Notes: a model not told the origin generated them from the sequence alone. A stretch of DNA of 64,000 nucleotides from Bifidobacterium breve DSM 20213 = JCM 1192 (GCF_001025175.1 NZ_AP012324.1:744001-808000), one strand, 5' to 3'. Positions 49,043-57,918 are shown, counted from the first letter of the stretch. A program made the numbers and translations.

Positions 49043-49435
49043 ATGCCTATTGCTTTGCATAATGTGGTTGATGCCGATGAGAGCGGTGAGTGTGCGTATC
49101 GTCACATCACGCCGGAAGAATTCGCCGAGCTCGACCCGAATACGGTTACGCTGCTCGATTTGAGGGAACCGGCCGATTTCGCCGCTCACCCGGTCGAAGG
49201 TGCCATCAATGCTCCTCTTGATCCATTGGCTCATGTACTCAAAACCGTGCCCAAGGATCGAACTGTTGTGGTCTATTGCGCCCAAGGTTGGTGGAGCGAG
49301 GAAGTGGCCGAAATTCTCGCCGATCGCGGTTACGATGTGGCCAGCCTCTATGGAGGCTTTCAAGGCTATCTTGATTATCTCGAATCCCACCACGATCAAC
49401 AGCTCAACAGCCGATTGGCCGCAACGTATCTCTGA
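49043..49435 (+). CDS. rhodanese-domain protein, probable sulfur donor for ThiS
   Basis: A single rhodanese domain of 130 residues. Active-site loop YCAQGWWSEEVA carries the Cys that holds a persulfide; DLREPADFAAHPVEGAINA is the usual substrate-entry strand. ATG 49043 behind GAGGGGAAGA. Placed after thiF, it probably hands sulfur to the ThiS-ThiF complex, as the rhodanese domain of ThiI does in other bacteria. That role is inferred from position. Confidence 0.85.
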   Translation: MPIALHNVVDADESGECAYRHITPEEFAELDPNTVTLLDLREPADFAAHPVEGAINAPLDPLAHVLKTVPKDRTVVVYCAQGWWSEEVAEILADRGYDVASLYGGFQGYLDYLESHHDQQLNSRLAATYL

Positions 49436-49442
49436 CCTCTCG

Positions 49443-49523
49443 GCGCAAGGAATTCTCGTAATAATCCCTGATTTCGAGAGATCTTTGCACTGACTCGTGC
49501 TAAGCGCAAAGATTTCTCGAACA
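49443..49523. repeat. second locus of the 61-base hairpin repeat (1.5 units)
   Basis: A full 46-base unit at 49443-49488, the linker ACTGACTCGTGCTAA, then the left arm of a second unit from 49504 (GCGCAAAGATTTCTCGAA). Same 61-base step as at 19083. It lies just after the rhodanese stop. Confidence 0.8.
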
Positions 49524-49668
49524 GTTCCTATTGTCGTTCTTTTGGATGAGTGTGCACGGTAATGTGCGTGCCCTACAATCGGTCACGGTGTTACCCGATA
49601 AATACTTGAATGTTGTCGGGTAATCACATGGAATGAACCGAACCAGCCCGAACGGGAAGGACGAAACC

Positions 49669-50202
49669 GTGGGACGCCTGCTCACTCGAGCGCAGATTCA
49701 ACGCTTGGTCGCCAAGCATGGCCGTGAAGTCATCGAACATCAGCACATGCAGATCGAACGTTGCTGCTATCAGCACGGCAATGTCACCACATTCGAGCAT
49801 TCCATACGTGTGGCGTGCCTCGCCGTTTGGCTGGCGGATCGCGCACATCTCTGGTACCACGTGAATCTCAGGTCTCTGATTCGTGCGGCTCTCCTGCACG
49901 ACTACTTCCTGTACGACTGGCACGACTGGGACAACGGGCAACACCGTTGGCACGGCTTCACCCATGGCCATGCGGCCTTGATGAACGCTTTGAAGGATTT
50001 TGACCTCAACGACATCGAACGCAACAGCATCGAAAACCATATGTTCCCGATGACCCCTGTGCCGCCCGCCTATATCGAAGGATACCTTGTCACGTTGTCG
50101 GATAAGCTTTCGGCCACCGCCGAAACGTTCTCGTTCGACCGGTTCAACAAGCCACATCTGCCCTCGTTGGAGGCACACATCAAACACCGCGTTGCAAGGT
50201 GA
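49669..50202 (+). CDS. HD-domain hydrolase
   Basis: 177 residues. Metal-binding HD superfamily marks: His in TTFEHSIRVACLAVWLA, the HD pair in AALLHDYFLYDWHDWD, His in HGFTHGHAALMNA, and a C-terminal Asp in VTLSDKLSA. GTG 49669 is preferred because GGGAAGG stands eight bases upstream; ATG 49633 lacks a ribosome site. The next gene, only nine bases on, is a CmpB-family membrane protein, a pairing known from Firmicutes. The substrate is unknown; phosphohydrolase of nucleotides is the usual HD chemistry. Confidence 0.85.
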   Translation: MGRLLTRAQIQRLVAKHGREVIEHQHMQIERCCYQHGNVTTFEHSIRVACLAVWLADRAHLWYHVNLRSLIRAALLHDYFLYDWHDWDNGQHRWHGFTHGHAALMNALKDFDLNDIERNSIENHMFPMTPVPPAYIEGYLVTLSDKLSATAETFSFDRFNKPHLPSLEAHIKHRVAR

Positions 50203-50211
50203 TTACCGCCG

Positions 50212-50979
50212 ATGATAATTGCGCTTGAACACTACTTCCTCTGGTTCCTGTTCTACAGCTTTGTGGGCTGGGTCTATGAATCCATCCTTGTTTCTTGCCA
50301 AGAACGTCGCTTGGTAAACCGTGGATTCCTCAACGGTCCGCTGTGCCCGATTTACGGCACCGGTGCGGTACTGGGCATTGCCGTGCTCGGCAATCTCCAT
50401 AATCCAATCATCATCTTTCTGATTTCGATGGTCGGCGCCACGATTCTTGAATACACGACCTCGTGGGTTATGGAGGAGCTCTTCCACGCACGTTGGTGGG
50501 ATTACTCGAATTTCCGTTTCAATGTCCAAGGGCGTGTGTGCCTTTTAGGGGCGGTGATTTTCGGTATTGCCGGTGTAGTGATTGTGCTCGGCGCCCAACC
50601 ATACGTGGCACAGTTCACTGACCTGATTCCTGTGCCAATGTTGCACACGTTGGTCACGGTACTGGCTCTGGTCACCATCATTGATTTAGCGGTCACGGTG
50701 GCAGGCATGCTCGAATTCGAGCAGGTGCTCGACTCCGTTACTCAAACGGTGCAGGATGTGGCTGCACGAGCAGGCGACACGTGGCAATGGGGTTCCAGTG
50801 CGGTATCCGATAAGATGCGCGAGCTTTCGCGGGATACGATTGAGCGTCTACGTTGGGCAGTCAACGGTGTTATCAACGCGCAGCAGAAGCGTATGCTCAA
50901 GTCCTTCCCGAAGTTCCAGGTGCCGGATCGTCAGGACATCATCGACTCTTTGCGCGAACTTATGGGCCCGCGCCGCTGA
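50212..50979 (+). CDS. CmpB-family (putative ABC transporter type IV) membrane protein
   Basis: 255 residues. The first 165 hold about five membrane helices with the family motif FYSFVGWVYESILVSCQ, NRGFLNGPLCPIYGTGA and the repeated acidic helix ILEYTTSWVMEELFHARWWDY. The C-terminal 80 residues are amphipathic and cytoplasmic. Despite the family name no ATPase is associated; function is unknown. It appears co-transcribed with the HD protein. ATG 50212 is the first codon after the HD stop. Confidence 0.85.
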   Translation: MIIALEHYFLWFLFYSFVGWVYESILVSCQERRLVNRGFLNGPLCPIYGTGAVLGIAVLGNLHNPIIIFLISMVGATILEYTTSWVMEELFHARWWDYSNFRFNVQGRVCLLGAVIFGIAGVVIVLGAQPYVAQFTDLIPVPMLHTLVTVLALVTIIDLAVTVAGMLEFEQVLDSVTQTVQDVAARAGDTWQWGSSAVSDKMRELSRDTIERLRWAVNGVINAQQKRMLKSFPKFQVPDRQDIIDSLRELMGPRR

Positions 50980-50999
50980 TTGCAGGGTTTTTACATGAA

Positions 51000-51938
51000 C
51001 TATGACCCCGCGCCCTCAATGCCGTTCTCCTTGGCCACAGCGCGCAGATACGCATAGTATTCGGCGAAGAACGCCGCGTTGTAACCATTGGAATAGAAGA
51101 TTCCGCTCAGGCCGACTGTGGCACCATTGAGCAGATACCAGACGAGGAAGCTGACCTGCGCCACGAAGCACTCCCATTTGTGGCCCTTCATTATGCGCCG
51201 GGAGAGGCTGATAGCCTGATTGGCACTGATGTTCGGGTTCTCCGCCACGATGTACGGCACGAGGAAGTACGAATAGGTTTTGATGATGCCGCCCACGAAA
51301 GTCAACCACCACAGCATCAGGTACGCGTTCTCGACCATCATCGTCCATGCCATGCGCACCCAACGCTTGGATTGCAGCGGGTATAGGAACCGGCGCAACG
51401 GCACTTTCTCGTAGATTCGGGCCTCCAGCATGATGCGCCGCAGCACCACGCGGAAGACCTGCACTACGAACAGGGGGAATGCCACAGTACCCAGCAGTGC
51501 CACGATCACCAGAATGGATATGACGATGTTCTGCGCATGAATGACGGACGTGGCCGCATCCGCCACGGACAGGATGAACGATCCGGAGGAAAATGAGTTG
51601 AGTGCCGCGGAAAGTACGCCGCGGGAGCGGCCGAGCGCGGCGATGGCTTTCTCGTTGCTGTTGACTTGGTCGCGTGCGTCGCTTCCCTGCCCCGACGCTA
51701 TCTCCATCAGAATGTCCAGCGGGCCGGATGCATAGTAGCCCTCGCCAGGGGCCTCGGCGGTGGTCTGTGCATCGGTTTGTACGGAAGTCTGAGCCGTGCC
51801 GGAATTGGTGTGGATGGCAATCAGCGAGGAGCCGTATTCCGCACCCAGAAACGCCGCGAACAGACACGCGATAACAATCAGCCAATAACTTCGCTTCAGA
51901 GTCTTCCGCGCCTGTGCCTTGAGTGCTTTTCTCTCTAT
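51000..51938 (-). CDS. DUF975 family membrane protein, apparent ATA start
   Basis: 312 residues if translated from ATA 51938: a first charged segment ERKALKAQARKTLKRSYW, a membrane helix LIVIACLFAAFLGAEYG, an outside loop, and then about four helices ending in the DUF975 block SRRIMKGHKWECFVAQVSFL. No ATG, GTG, TTG or CTG precedes the first helix in this frame, and a stop lies a few codons upstream. AGGGGAG stands five bases before the ATA. The first conventional start, ATG 51707, would delete the first helix and the family N-terminus. Function of the family is unknown. It is convergent with the CmpB gene. Confidence 0.75.
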   Translation of the reverse strand: MERKALKAQARKTLKRSYWLIVIACLFAAFLGAEYGSSLIAIHTNSGTAQTSVQTDAQTTAEAPGEGYYASGPLDILMEIASGQGSDARDQVNSNEKAIAALGRSRGVLSAALNSFSSGSFILSVADAATSVIHAQNIVISILVIVALLGTVAFPLFVVQVFRVVLRRIMLEARIYEKVPLRRFLYPLQSKRWVRMAWTMMVENAYLMLWWLTFVGGIIKTYSYFLVPYIVAENPNISANQAISLSRRIMKGHKWECFVAQVSFLVWYLLNGATVGLSGIFYSNGYNAAFFAEYYAYLRAVAKENGIEGAGS

Positions 51939-52037
51939 CGCTGCTCCCCTGCTTAGTAGCCACTCCCAACTCTAGTGGAAATGTGACAGATTGTGGCGCA
52001 TTGACAAGTTATGCACTGTCGCCATGTCCTGCGAAAC

Positions 52038-52068
52038 TTGACTGTGCCCAATTGGGCGGTTTTATACA
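52038..52068 (+). promoter_or_regulatory. tyrS promoter with a central palindrome
   Basis: TTGACT (52038-52043) and TTATAC/TATACA (52062-52068) are 18-19 bases apart. Between them is GCCCAATTGGGC (52046-52057), a perfect 12-base palindrome. No T-box was seen. Confidence 0.55.
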
Positions 52069-52095
52069 CAATTCGATAGGGAGAAGCGACAGGCT

Positions 52096-53418
52096 ATGGC
52101 TCACGTCACCGACTTCAAGGAAGCGGGTTTCAACACCCTGCTTGAGGAACTGGAATGGCGCGGGTTGATTTCCCAGTCCACGGACAGGGATCGACTTGCG
52201 GAAGCACTGAACGGCGAGCCCATCACCTATTATTGCGGCTTCGATCCCACTGCTGCATCCCTGCATATCGGCAATCTGGTGCAGCTCATCAACATGCGTC
52301 ATCTGCAGTTGGCATGCCATCATCCAATCGCCCTGGTCGGTGGCGCCACCGGTCTGATCGGCGATCCGCGCCAGTCAGGTGAACGCACGCTCAATCCGAA
52401 GGACGTGGTGGCCGGCTGGGCCGACCGCCTCAAGAACCAGATCGGCGGCATTTTGGAGACTGAAGGCGCCAACCCGGTGCGTTTCGTGTCCAACTACGAT
52501 TGGACCGCTTCGATGACCGTCATCGACTTCCTGCGCGATGTCGGCAAGAACTTCCGCTTGGGCACCATGCTGGCCAAAGACACCGTGGCTCGCCGCCTGA
52601 ACTCCGAGGAAGGCATCTCCTTCACCGAGTTCAGCTATCAGGTGCTGCAGGGCAACGACTTCCTCCACCTGTTTGACGAATACCACTGCACGTTGGAACT
52701 CGGCGGCTCCGACCAGTGGGGCAACCTCACCTCCGGCCTGGACCTGATTCACAAGGTGCGCGGTGTGGACGTCAATGTGTTCACCAGCCCGATCATCACT
52801 GATGCTTCCGGCAAGAAGTTCGGCAAGTCCGAGGGCAACGCCGTCTGGCTCGATGCCACGATGCTCAGCCCGTACAAGTTCTACCAGTTCTGGATCAACC
52901 GCCCGGATGTGGAGATGGAAAGCCTGCTGAAGGCGTTCACCTTCCTGCCCAAGGCCGAAATCGAACGACTGGTCGAGGAATCCAAGACCAACCCCGGCAA
53001 GCGCGAGGCCCAGAAGACCCTCGCCTGGGAGGTCACCAGCTTCGTGCATGGCGAGGCCGCTACCCAGGCCGCCATTGACGCTTCCGGTGCGCTGTTCGGA
53101 CGCGGTGGCAACCTCGAAGACATCGATGAGGAAACGCTGGAATCCGTGCTCGACGGTTTCAAGGTGGTCGACGAGAACGGCGAGCACGTCTTCCCCGTCT
53201 CCAAGCCCGGTGATCGCGTAATCGACGCCGCCCAGGCTGCCGGACTGTTCAAGTCCGCTTCCGAGGCACGCCGCGCCATCAAGTCCGGTGGCGTGTATCT
53301 CAACAACAACCGTATCGAGGATGAGGAGCAGGTGCTGGCCGAAGCTGACTTCCTGGCCGGCCGCTTCGCGCTCATCCGTCGTGGCAAGAAGGCGCTCGGC
53401 GCCGTGGAAAACCGTTAA
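52096..53418 (+). CDS. tyrS: tyrosyl-tRNA synthetase
   Basis: Class I synthetase, 440 residues. HIGH-type motif HIGNLVQL (about residue 56), Tyr and tRNA pocket blocks [15 protein letters not shown] and GGSDQWGNL, and the KMSKS-type [11 protein letters not shown]-terminal S4 RNA-binding domain ([19 protein letters not shown]) completes it. It starts the cluster that corresponds to M. tuberculosis Rv1689-Rv1696. Confidence 0.96.
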   Translation: MAHVTDFKEAGFNTLLEELEWRGLISQSTDRDRLAEALNGEPITYYCGFDPTAASLHIGNLVQLINMRHLQLACHHPIALVGGATGLIGDPRQSGERTLNPKDVVAGWADRLKNQIGGILETEGANPVRFVSNYDWTASMTVIDFLRDVGKNFRLGTMLAKDTVARRLNSEEGISFTEFSYQVLQGNDFLHLFDEYHCTLELGGSDQWGNLTSGLDLIHKVRGVDVNVFTSPIITDASGKKFGKSEGNAVWLDATMLSPYKFYQFWINRPDVEMESLLKAFTFLPKAEIERLVEESKTNPGKREAQKTLAWEVTSFVHGEAATQAAIDASGALFGRGGNLEDIDEETLESVLDGFKVVDENGEHVFPVSKPGDRVIDAAQAAGLFKSASEARRAIKSGGVYLNNNRIEDEEQVLAEADFLAGRFALIRRGKKALGAVENR

Positions 53419-53445
53419 TCAACAACGAATTAAGGAAAACAAGTA

Positions 53446-55278
53446 ATGGCAGAAGGTAACGAGCGTTCCGGCAAGTCCTACGGCGGCGGCCATAAGGGGT
53501 ATGGCGATCGCCGACCGGGCAACCGCGGTGGCAAGGGTTTCAAGCCGCGCGGCAAGGGCGGTTTCAAGCCGCGTCATGATGGTGAGGGTTTCAAGCCGCG
53601 TCGCCGCGAGGATGGCGAGGGTTATGCGCCGCGTCGCGATGGTGATGGTGAAGGTCGCGGCGGCTACCGCAAGTCGTACGGCAAGGGCGGCGACTTCCAC
53701 AAAGGTGGTCGTTCCGGCTACCGCGGCAATGGTCCGCGTCGTGACGGCGAAGGCTTCCGCCCGCGTCGCGACCATGATGGTGAGGGTTTCAAGCCGCGTC
53801 GCCGCGAGGATGGCGAGGGTTACGCGCCGCGTCGCGATGGTGATGGTGAAGGTCGCGGCGGCTACCGCAAGTCCTACGGCAAGTCCGGAGGCTTCCACAA
53901 GGGCGGCTACCGCGGCAATGGTCCGCGCCGCGACGACGACGGTTTCAAGCCGCGCCGCGAGGGTGGCTACCGTTCCCACGAAGGCGAGAACGGCGAGAAC
54001 CCGCGCTACCAGCACCGCGACAATGATCGCCGTGATTTCCGTCGCGATGGCGATCGTCGTGACTTCCATAGGGATGGAGACCGTCGTGATTTCCATCGTG
54101 ACGATCGCCGCAATGATCGTCGTGACTTCCATAGGGATGGCGATCGCCGCAACTTCCGTCGCGATGACCGTCGTGACAATGACCGCCGTGACGGCTACCG
54201 CGAGTTCTCTCAGGAGGAGAAGCGCCAGTACCGTGAGGAGAAGCGCTCTGAATACATGAACCGTCCGCGCCGCAATTCCGACGGCACGATGAGCTTCCCC
54301 TCGCAGAACCCGTACACCGATCGTCGCCCTGACGAGCCGAAGATGCCCAAGGGTATGGAATGGTCGATGCTGTCCTCGGATGAGAGGGAGCGTCTGCGCG
54401 GCCTGTCCAAGGAGCACGCGGAGAACATCGGTCTGCATATTCTCGCCGCCTTTGCGCAGGAGGAGGACGATCCTCAGAATGCTCTCGAGCATGCCAAGTG
54501 GGTGGCTCGTCAGGCTTCCCGAATTGACTTCGCCCGTGAAACGTTGGCATTCATCGCCTACCGTCAAGGCGACTACAAGCTCGCCTTGCGCGAATTCCGC
54601 ACCGCTTACCGCATGAACGGATTCCAGGACTACCTGCCGTTCATCGCCGACTGCGAGCGTGGTCTTGGCAACCCGAAGAAGGCCGTGGAACTGGCACTGT
54701 CCGACGAGGGCAAGGCACTGCATGGCTCTCCGAAGGTCGAGATGTTCCTGGTGTACGCTGGCGCTCTCGGCGATTTGGAAATGTGGGATAAGGCCATTGA
54801 TGTGGTTCACGCCGTCGGACGTTCGCAGGGTCTGCCGGGGGAGTACCGCATGCGTGCGGTACAAGCCGAACAGTATTTCCTCGAGGAAGCCGGCCGCAAC
54901 AAGGAAGCCGAGCAGCTTAACGATTTGCTTGACCGCCTTGAAGACCAGTACGCCGACGAAGACATCGACGAGGATAGCGATGACGTGGTCGTTGACCATG
55001 ATCTTGAGGACATCACCGACGACTCCGAAGTGATGGAAACCCTCGGTATCGACCCGTCCGAAGCACAGTATGCTCCGGAGCTTGAGCCTGAAGAGTCTGA
55101 GGAGCCTGAGGAATCAGAAGACGCCGAGGAACCGGAAGATGATGAAGCTGCGGAGGAATCCGACGTAGCTGAATCTGATGCCACTGAGGAGTCCGAGGAG
55201 AGCGACGAACCGGCCGAATCCGAAGAGTCGGCTGATGATGCTCCCGCCGAAGCCGAATCTGAAGAAACCGAGGAGTGA
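53446..55278 (+). CDS. RG-rich / TPR / acidic three-block protein
   Basis: 610 residues in three blocks. Residues 1-280 are basic and low in complexity: RG and RRD repeats, with two ~66-residue copies beginning at DNA positions about 53587 and 53785, and then RRDFHRDGD-type repeats. Residues about 300-500 form TPR-like helices (NALEHAKWVARQASRIDF; RQGDYKLALREFRTAYRM). Residues about 505-610 are almost wholly acidic (EEPEESEDAEEPEDDEA). The middle corresponds in place to Rv1691 of M. tuberculosis. An RNA-binding or ribosome-related role is a guess from the RG region and the tlyA/tyrS company. Confidence 0.8.
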   Translation: MAEGNERSGKSYGGGHKGYGDRRPGNRGGKGFKPRGKGGFKPRHDGEGFKPRRREDGEGYAPRRDGDGEGRGGYRKSYGKGGDFHKGGRSGYRGNGPRRDGEGFRPRRDHDGEGFKPRRREDGEGYAPRRDGDGEGRGGYRKSYGKSGGFHKGGYRGNGPRRDDDGFKPRREGGYRSHEGENGENPRYQHRDNDRRDFRRDGDRRDFHRDGDRRDFHRDDRRNDRRDFHRDGDRRNFRRDDRRDNDRRDGYREFSQEEKRQYREEKRSEYMNRPRRNSDGTMSFPSQNPYTDRRPDEPKMPKGMEWSMLSSDERERLRGLSKEHAENIGLHILAAFAQEEDDPQNALEHAKWVARQASRIDFARETLAFIAYRQGDYKLALREFRTAYRMNGFQDYLPFIADCERGLGNPKKAVELALSDEGKALHGSPKVEMFLVYAGALGDLEMWDKAIDVVHAVGRSQGLPGEYRMRAVQAEQYFLEEAGRNKEAEQLNDLLDRLEDQYADEDIDEDSDDVVVDHDLEDITDDSEVMETLGIDPSEAQYAPELEPEESEEPEESEDAEEPEDDEAAEESDVAESDATEESEESDEPAESEESADDAPAEAESEETEE

Positions 55279-55286
55279 GCGGCGTA

Positions 55287-56330
55287 ATGACCCGTTTTCT
55301 CAAAGGCGCCGATCGTCCGCTTGCCGAGGCCTATCAGCTTGCGCTGCTGGACCTCGACGGTGTGGTGTACCGCGGCAAGAACCCGGTCGACTATGCGGCT
55401 GATTCCATCCGCGCTGCCGAACAGGCCGGCATGACTATCGAGTACACCACCAACAATTCCTCACGATTCCAGCATGTGGTGGCCGATCAGCTCAAGGGTT
55501 TTGGCCTGGATGTGGAACCGTGGCAGGTCATCACCTCCTCGGTGGTGGCGGCCCGTATGGTAGCCAAAGCGTTGCCGGTCGGTGCGCGCGTGCAGGTATT
55601 GGGTGCCGATCATCTTCGTGATGAGGTCACGCGAAACGGTTTGACCATCGTGAATGGCCCGGAAGACCATCCGCAGGCGGTTATTCAGGGATGGTATCCC
55701 GAGATGACGTGGCAGATGATGGCTGAAGTCTCCTATGCGGTCGAAGCCGGAGCCACATATTTCGTGACTAACCGCGATCTGACCATTCCGCGTGAAATGG
55801 GCATAGCGCCCGGCTGCGGCTCGATGATTCGAGCCGTGATCACCGCCACTGGCGTCGAACCAGTGGCCTCCGCAGGTAAGCCGGAAGCCTATATGTACGA
55901 TGAAGCGCGTGAACTCAACGCCGCCGAAGGTCATGACTTGGTGCCCAAAGAGTCGTCCATCGCCATCGGCGATCGTCTCGACACGGATATCGAGGCAGGC
56001 AACCGTGGCGGCTATGATTCGCTGGCTGTGTTGACCGGCGTGACCAACCCGACCGAGCTTATGCTGGCTCCCGAACACTTGCGCCCCACGTTCATCGCCC
56101 GTGATCTGCGCGAGCTTGGCGAGATTCAGAGCGAACCGGTGCGTTGCGAGGACGGTACTTGGGAGTGCCGCAAGGCCAGCGCATGGTTTGAAAACGGACG
56201 GGTTCAGGTCAGTGATCCCACGAGTATGGATGGTCTTCGTGCTGCGGTATGTGCCGCTTGGGAAGCCGCCGACAAAGGCGCGCAGATGGATGAATCCATG
56301 GTGCCGAACTTTACCCTTGGAGAGCAGTGA
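55287..56330 (+). CDS. NagD-type HAD phosphatase
   Basis: HAD hydrolase with a C2b cap, about 347 residues. Motif I LLDLDGVVYRG, motif II region YTTNNSSR, motif III Lys in SAGKPEAYM, and motif IV IGDRLDTDIEAGNRGG. The orthologous position in M. tuberculosis is Rv1692, described as a glycerol-3-phosphate or p-nitrophenyl phosphate phosphatase. A GTG at 55275 overlapping the previous stop is an alternative start. The stop overlaps the next small gene by one base (TGATG). Confidence 0.9.
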   Translation: MTRFLKGADRPLAEAYQLALLDLDGVVYRGKNPVDYAADSIRAAEQAGMTIEYTTNNSSRFQHVVADQLKGFGLDVEPWQVITSSVVAARMVAKALPVGARVQVLGADHLRDEVTRNGLTIVNGPEDHPQAVIQGWYPEMTWQMMAEVSYAVEAGATYFVTNRDLTIPREMGIAPGCGSMIRAVITATGVEPVASAGKPEAYMYDEARELNAAEGHDLVPKESSIAIGDRLDTDIEAGNRGGYDSLAVLTGVTNPTELMLAPEHLRPTFIARDLRELGEIQSEPVRCEDGTWECRKASAWFENGRVQVSDPTSMDGLRAAVCAAWEAADKGAQMDESMVPNFTLGEQ

Positions 56331-56485
56331 TGAACAGCGAACCTCAGTCAGCCGGCCGTACGCCGGTGTCGCAACGGTACCCGGATCTTGTGGATATTGA
56401 CAATCAGGACAATGACCGCAAGCTCGAGATTTACCGCAATGTGCTTGACTCATTGCACAGTGAGCTCGACGAGAGCCGTGACTGA
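56330..56485 (+). CDS. conserved 51-residue protein between HAD phosphatase and tlyA
   Basis: Acidic peptide: the first part (MNSEPQSAGRTPVSQRY) is polar, then PDLVDIDNQDNDRKLEIYRN and VLDSLHSELDESRD form a helix. Start overlaps the phosphatase stop (TGATG) and its stop is three bases before the tlyA start, so it is part of the operon. A gene of similar size (Rv1693) holds the same place in M. tuberculosis, supporting that it is real. Function unknown. Confidence 0.8.
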   Translation: MNSEPQSAGRTPVSQRYPDLVDIDNQDNDRKLEIYRNVLDSLHSELDESRD

Positions 56486-56488
56486 TTG

Positions 56489-57262
56489 ATGTCAGAACAT
56501 CCGATTGATCCCGCAATGCCGCTTGACCGTCTTGACATGATGCTTGTGGCCTCCGATCTCGTTGAGTCCCGATCCAAGGCGCAGCGCCTTATTAAGGCCG
56601 GACATGTGCGTGTTGACGGAGAGACCATCACCAAGCCGTCATTCATGGTCAAAGCCGGTCATTGTGAGCTTGCCGTGGATAAGGGTGATGATTATGTCTC
56701 TCGTGGAGCTTACAAGCTGCTTGGCGCGTTCAAGGCCTTTGCCGACGATGGGCTGACCGGGCCGCAAAGTCTGGAATGTTTGGATATCGGTGCATCCACC
56801 GGTGGATTTACCGATGTGCTACTGCGCGGGGGAGCGGCCAGAGTCGTGGCCCTCGATGTGGGGCATGGGCAGCTTGACCCGCGTATTGCAGGAGATAACC
56901 GCGTCATCGAAATGAGCGGCGTCAATATCCGTGAAGTCACGGCCGATGATTTGCCATATCGCCCGGCGATGATCGTGTCCGATGTCTCGTTCATTTCACT
57001 GACCTATGTGATTCCGGTGATTGCGCGCATCGCCGCTCCCGGCGCTCAGGTGGTGCTGCTGGTCAAGCCGCAGTTTGAAGTCGGTCGGCAAGGACTCGGC
57101 AAGCATGGTATTGTGGACGATCCGGCATTGCGCGAGCAGACCCTTGCCGATGTCGTCGCCTGTGCGCGGCAGCACGGGCTGCACGTCGTCAATACGGCCG
57201 ACAGTCCCATTGAAGGCATGCACGGTAATGCGGAATATCTGCTTTATGCGGTTTTCAAATGA
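56489..57262 (+). CDS. tlyA: TlyA rRNA 2'-O-methyltransferase
   Basis: Methylates ribose in 16S and 23S rRNA; its loss gives capreomycin resistance in mycobacteria. 257 residues: N-terminal S4 domain (RLDMMLVASDLVESRSKAQR), then an FtsJ-like Rossmann domain with the SAM motif LDIGASTGGFTDVLLRGGA, SDVSFISL and the catalytic LLVKPQFEVGR. ATG 56489 lies just after the small gene's stop. The last 19 bases overlap the convergent bactofilin-like gene. Confidence 0.94.
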   Translation: MSEHPIDPAMPLDRLDMMLVASDLVESRSKAQRLIKAGHVRVDGETITKPSFMVKAGHCELAVDKGDDYVSRGAYKLLGAFKAFADDGLTGPQSLECLDIGASTGGFTDVLLRGGAARVVALDVGHGQLDPRIAGDNRVIEMSGVNIREVTADDLPYRPAMIVSDVSFISLTYVIPVIARIAAPGAQVVLLVKPQFEVGRQGLGKHGIVDDPALREQTLADVVACARQHGLHVVNTADSPIEGMHGNAEYLLYAVFK

Positions 57263-57918
57263 TATCTTCGGCATTCTCGGTTGACCAGCATCACACAGGA
57301 TGTTCGGTCAAGACCTATTGAAGTCGAGCAAATAGCATGCTCCACCATGCTGTTATCACGCAATATGGCAGTGCCGGCTTGTAACGTACGGCACGTCAGC
57401 CGATGAGCCTCGATCTTGTTGACGTCTATATGCGAGGCTGAGCTGCCTCCCTCATATTTCAGCATGTCGAATCTGGTGAACATCGCGCTGCGCAATGGCC
57501 GGATCTCCAGACTGCTGCCGTTGATGCGATGCCCCTGAAGCACGCCGTGGAGCAGAATGTAGCGCGCGCGGATATGACGGCTGGTCAGCGATCCCTTAAC
57601 GAGCAAATCATCGTTACACGTGACATCTCCGCCGGAGTGCAGGTCGCCGGTGAGCTCGATGCCGCCGCAGATGATGCTGCCATCGGTGATGATTCTGCCT
57701 CTGCCGGCAATGCGCTCGACATGAACATCGCCGGAACATCTCACTGTACCATTGTCGACAATCAGCTGATTGCCGGTAATGGTGTTTGCCTCAAGCGTGC
57801 CGGTGACCATGGTGGTGCGAAAACGTACATCGTCGGCGAATGTGGTACGGGTCGTCACGGTAATGAGCCCATAATTTCCGTTACGTACGTGCCCTGTGTT
57901 GCCGGTGTGATGATGCAA
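57244..57918 (-). CDS. bactofilin-like beta-helical protein
   Basis: 224 residues dominated by short strand-turn units with repeated G-T-L / G-D-V / G-R-I spacing: TGTLEANTITGNQLIV, CSGDVHVERIAGRGRI, CGGIELTGDLHSGGDV, VKGSLTSRHIRARYI. This pattern is that of polymer-forming (bactofilin) right-handed beta helices. A TTG start at 57918 is set by AGGAGG four bases earlier. Residues after about 150 are less regular. A structural or surface role is inferred. It overlaps tlyA tail to tail by 19 bases. Confidence 0.65.
   Translation of the reverse strand: MHHHTGNTGHVRNGNYGLITVTTRTTFADDVRFRTTMVTGTLEANTITGNQLIVDNGTVRCSGDVHVERIAGRGRIITDGSIICGGIELTGDLHSGGDVTCNDDLLVKGSLTSRHIRARYILLHGVLQGHRINGSSLEIRPLRSAMFTRFDMLKYEGGSSASHIDVNKIEAHRLTCRTLQAGTAILRDNSMVEHAICSTSIGLDRTSCVMLVNRECRRYHLKTA

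Noticed and set aside
51016..51969. 317-codon minus-strand frame over the DUF975 gene
   Set aside because: Composition is Arg/His/Gly-rich without membrane helices; the neighbouring frame gives the recognisable family protein.
53419..54999. Open frame of 526 codons on the minus strand with V/A/T/I repeats
   Set aside because: Mirror of the RG/RRD repeats of the plus-strand gene; no start signal and no plausible fold.
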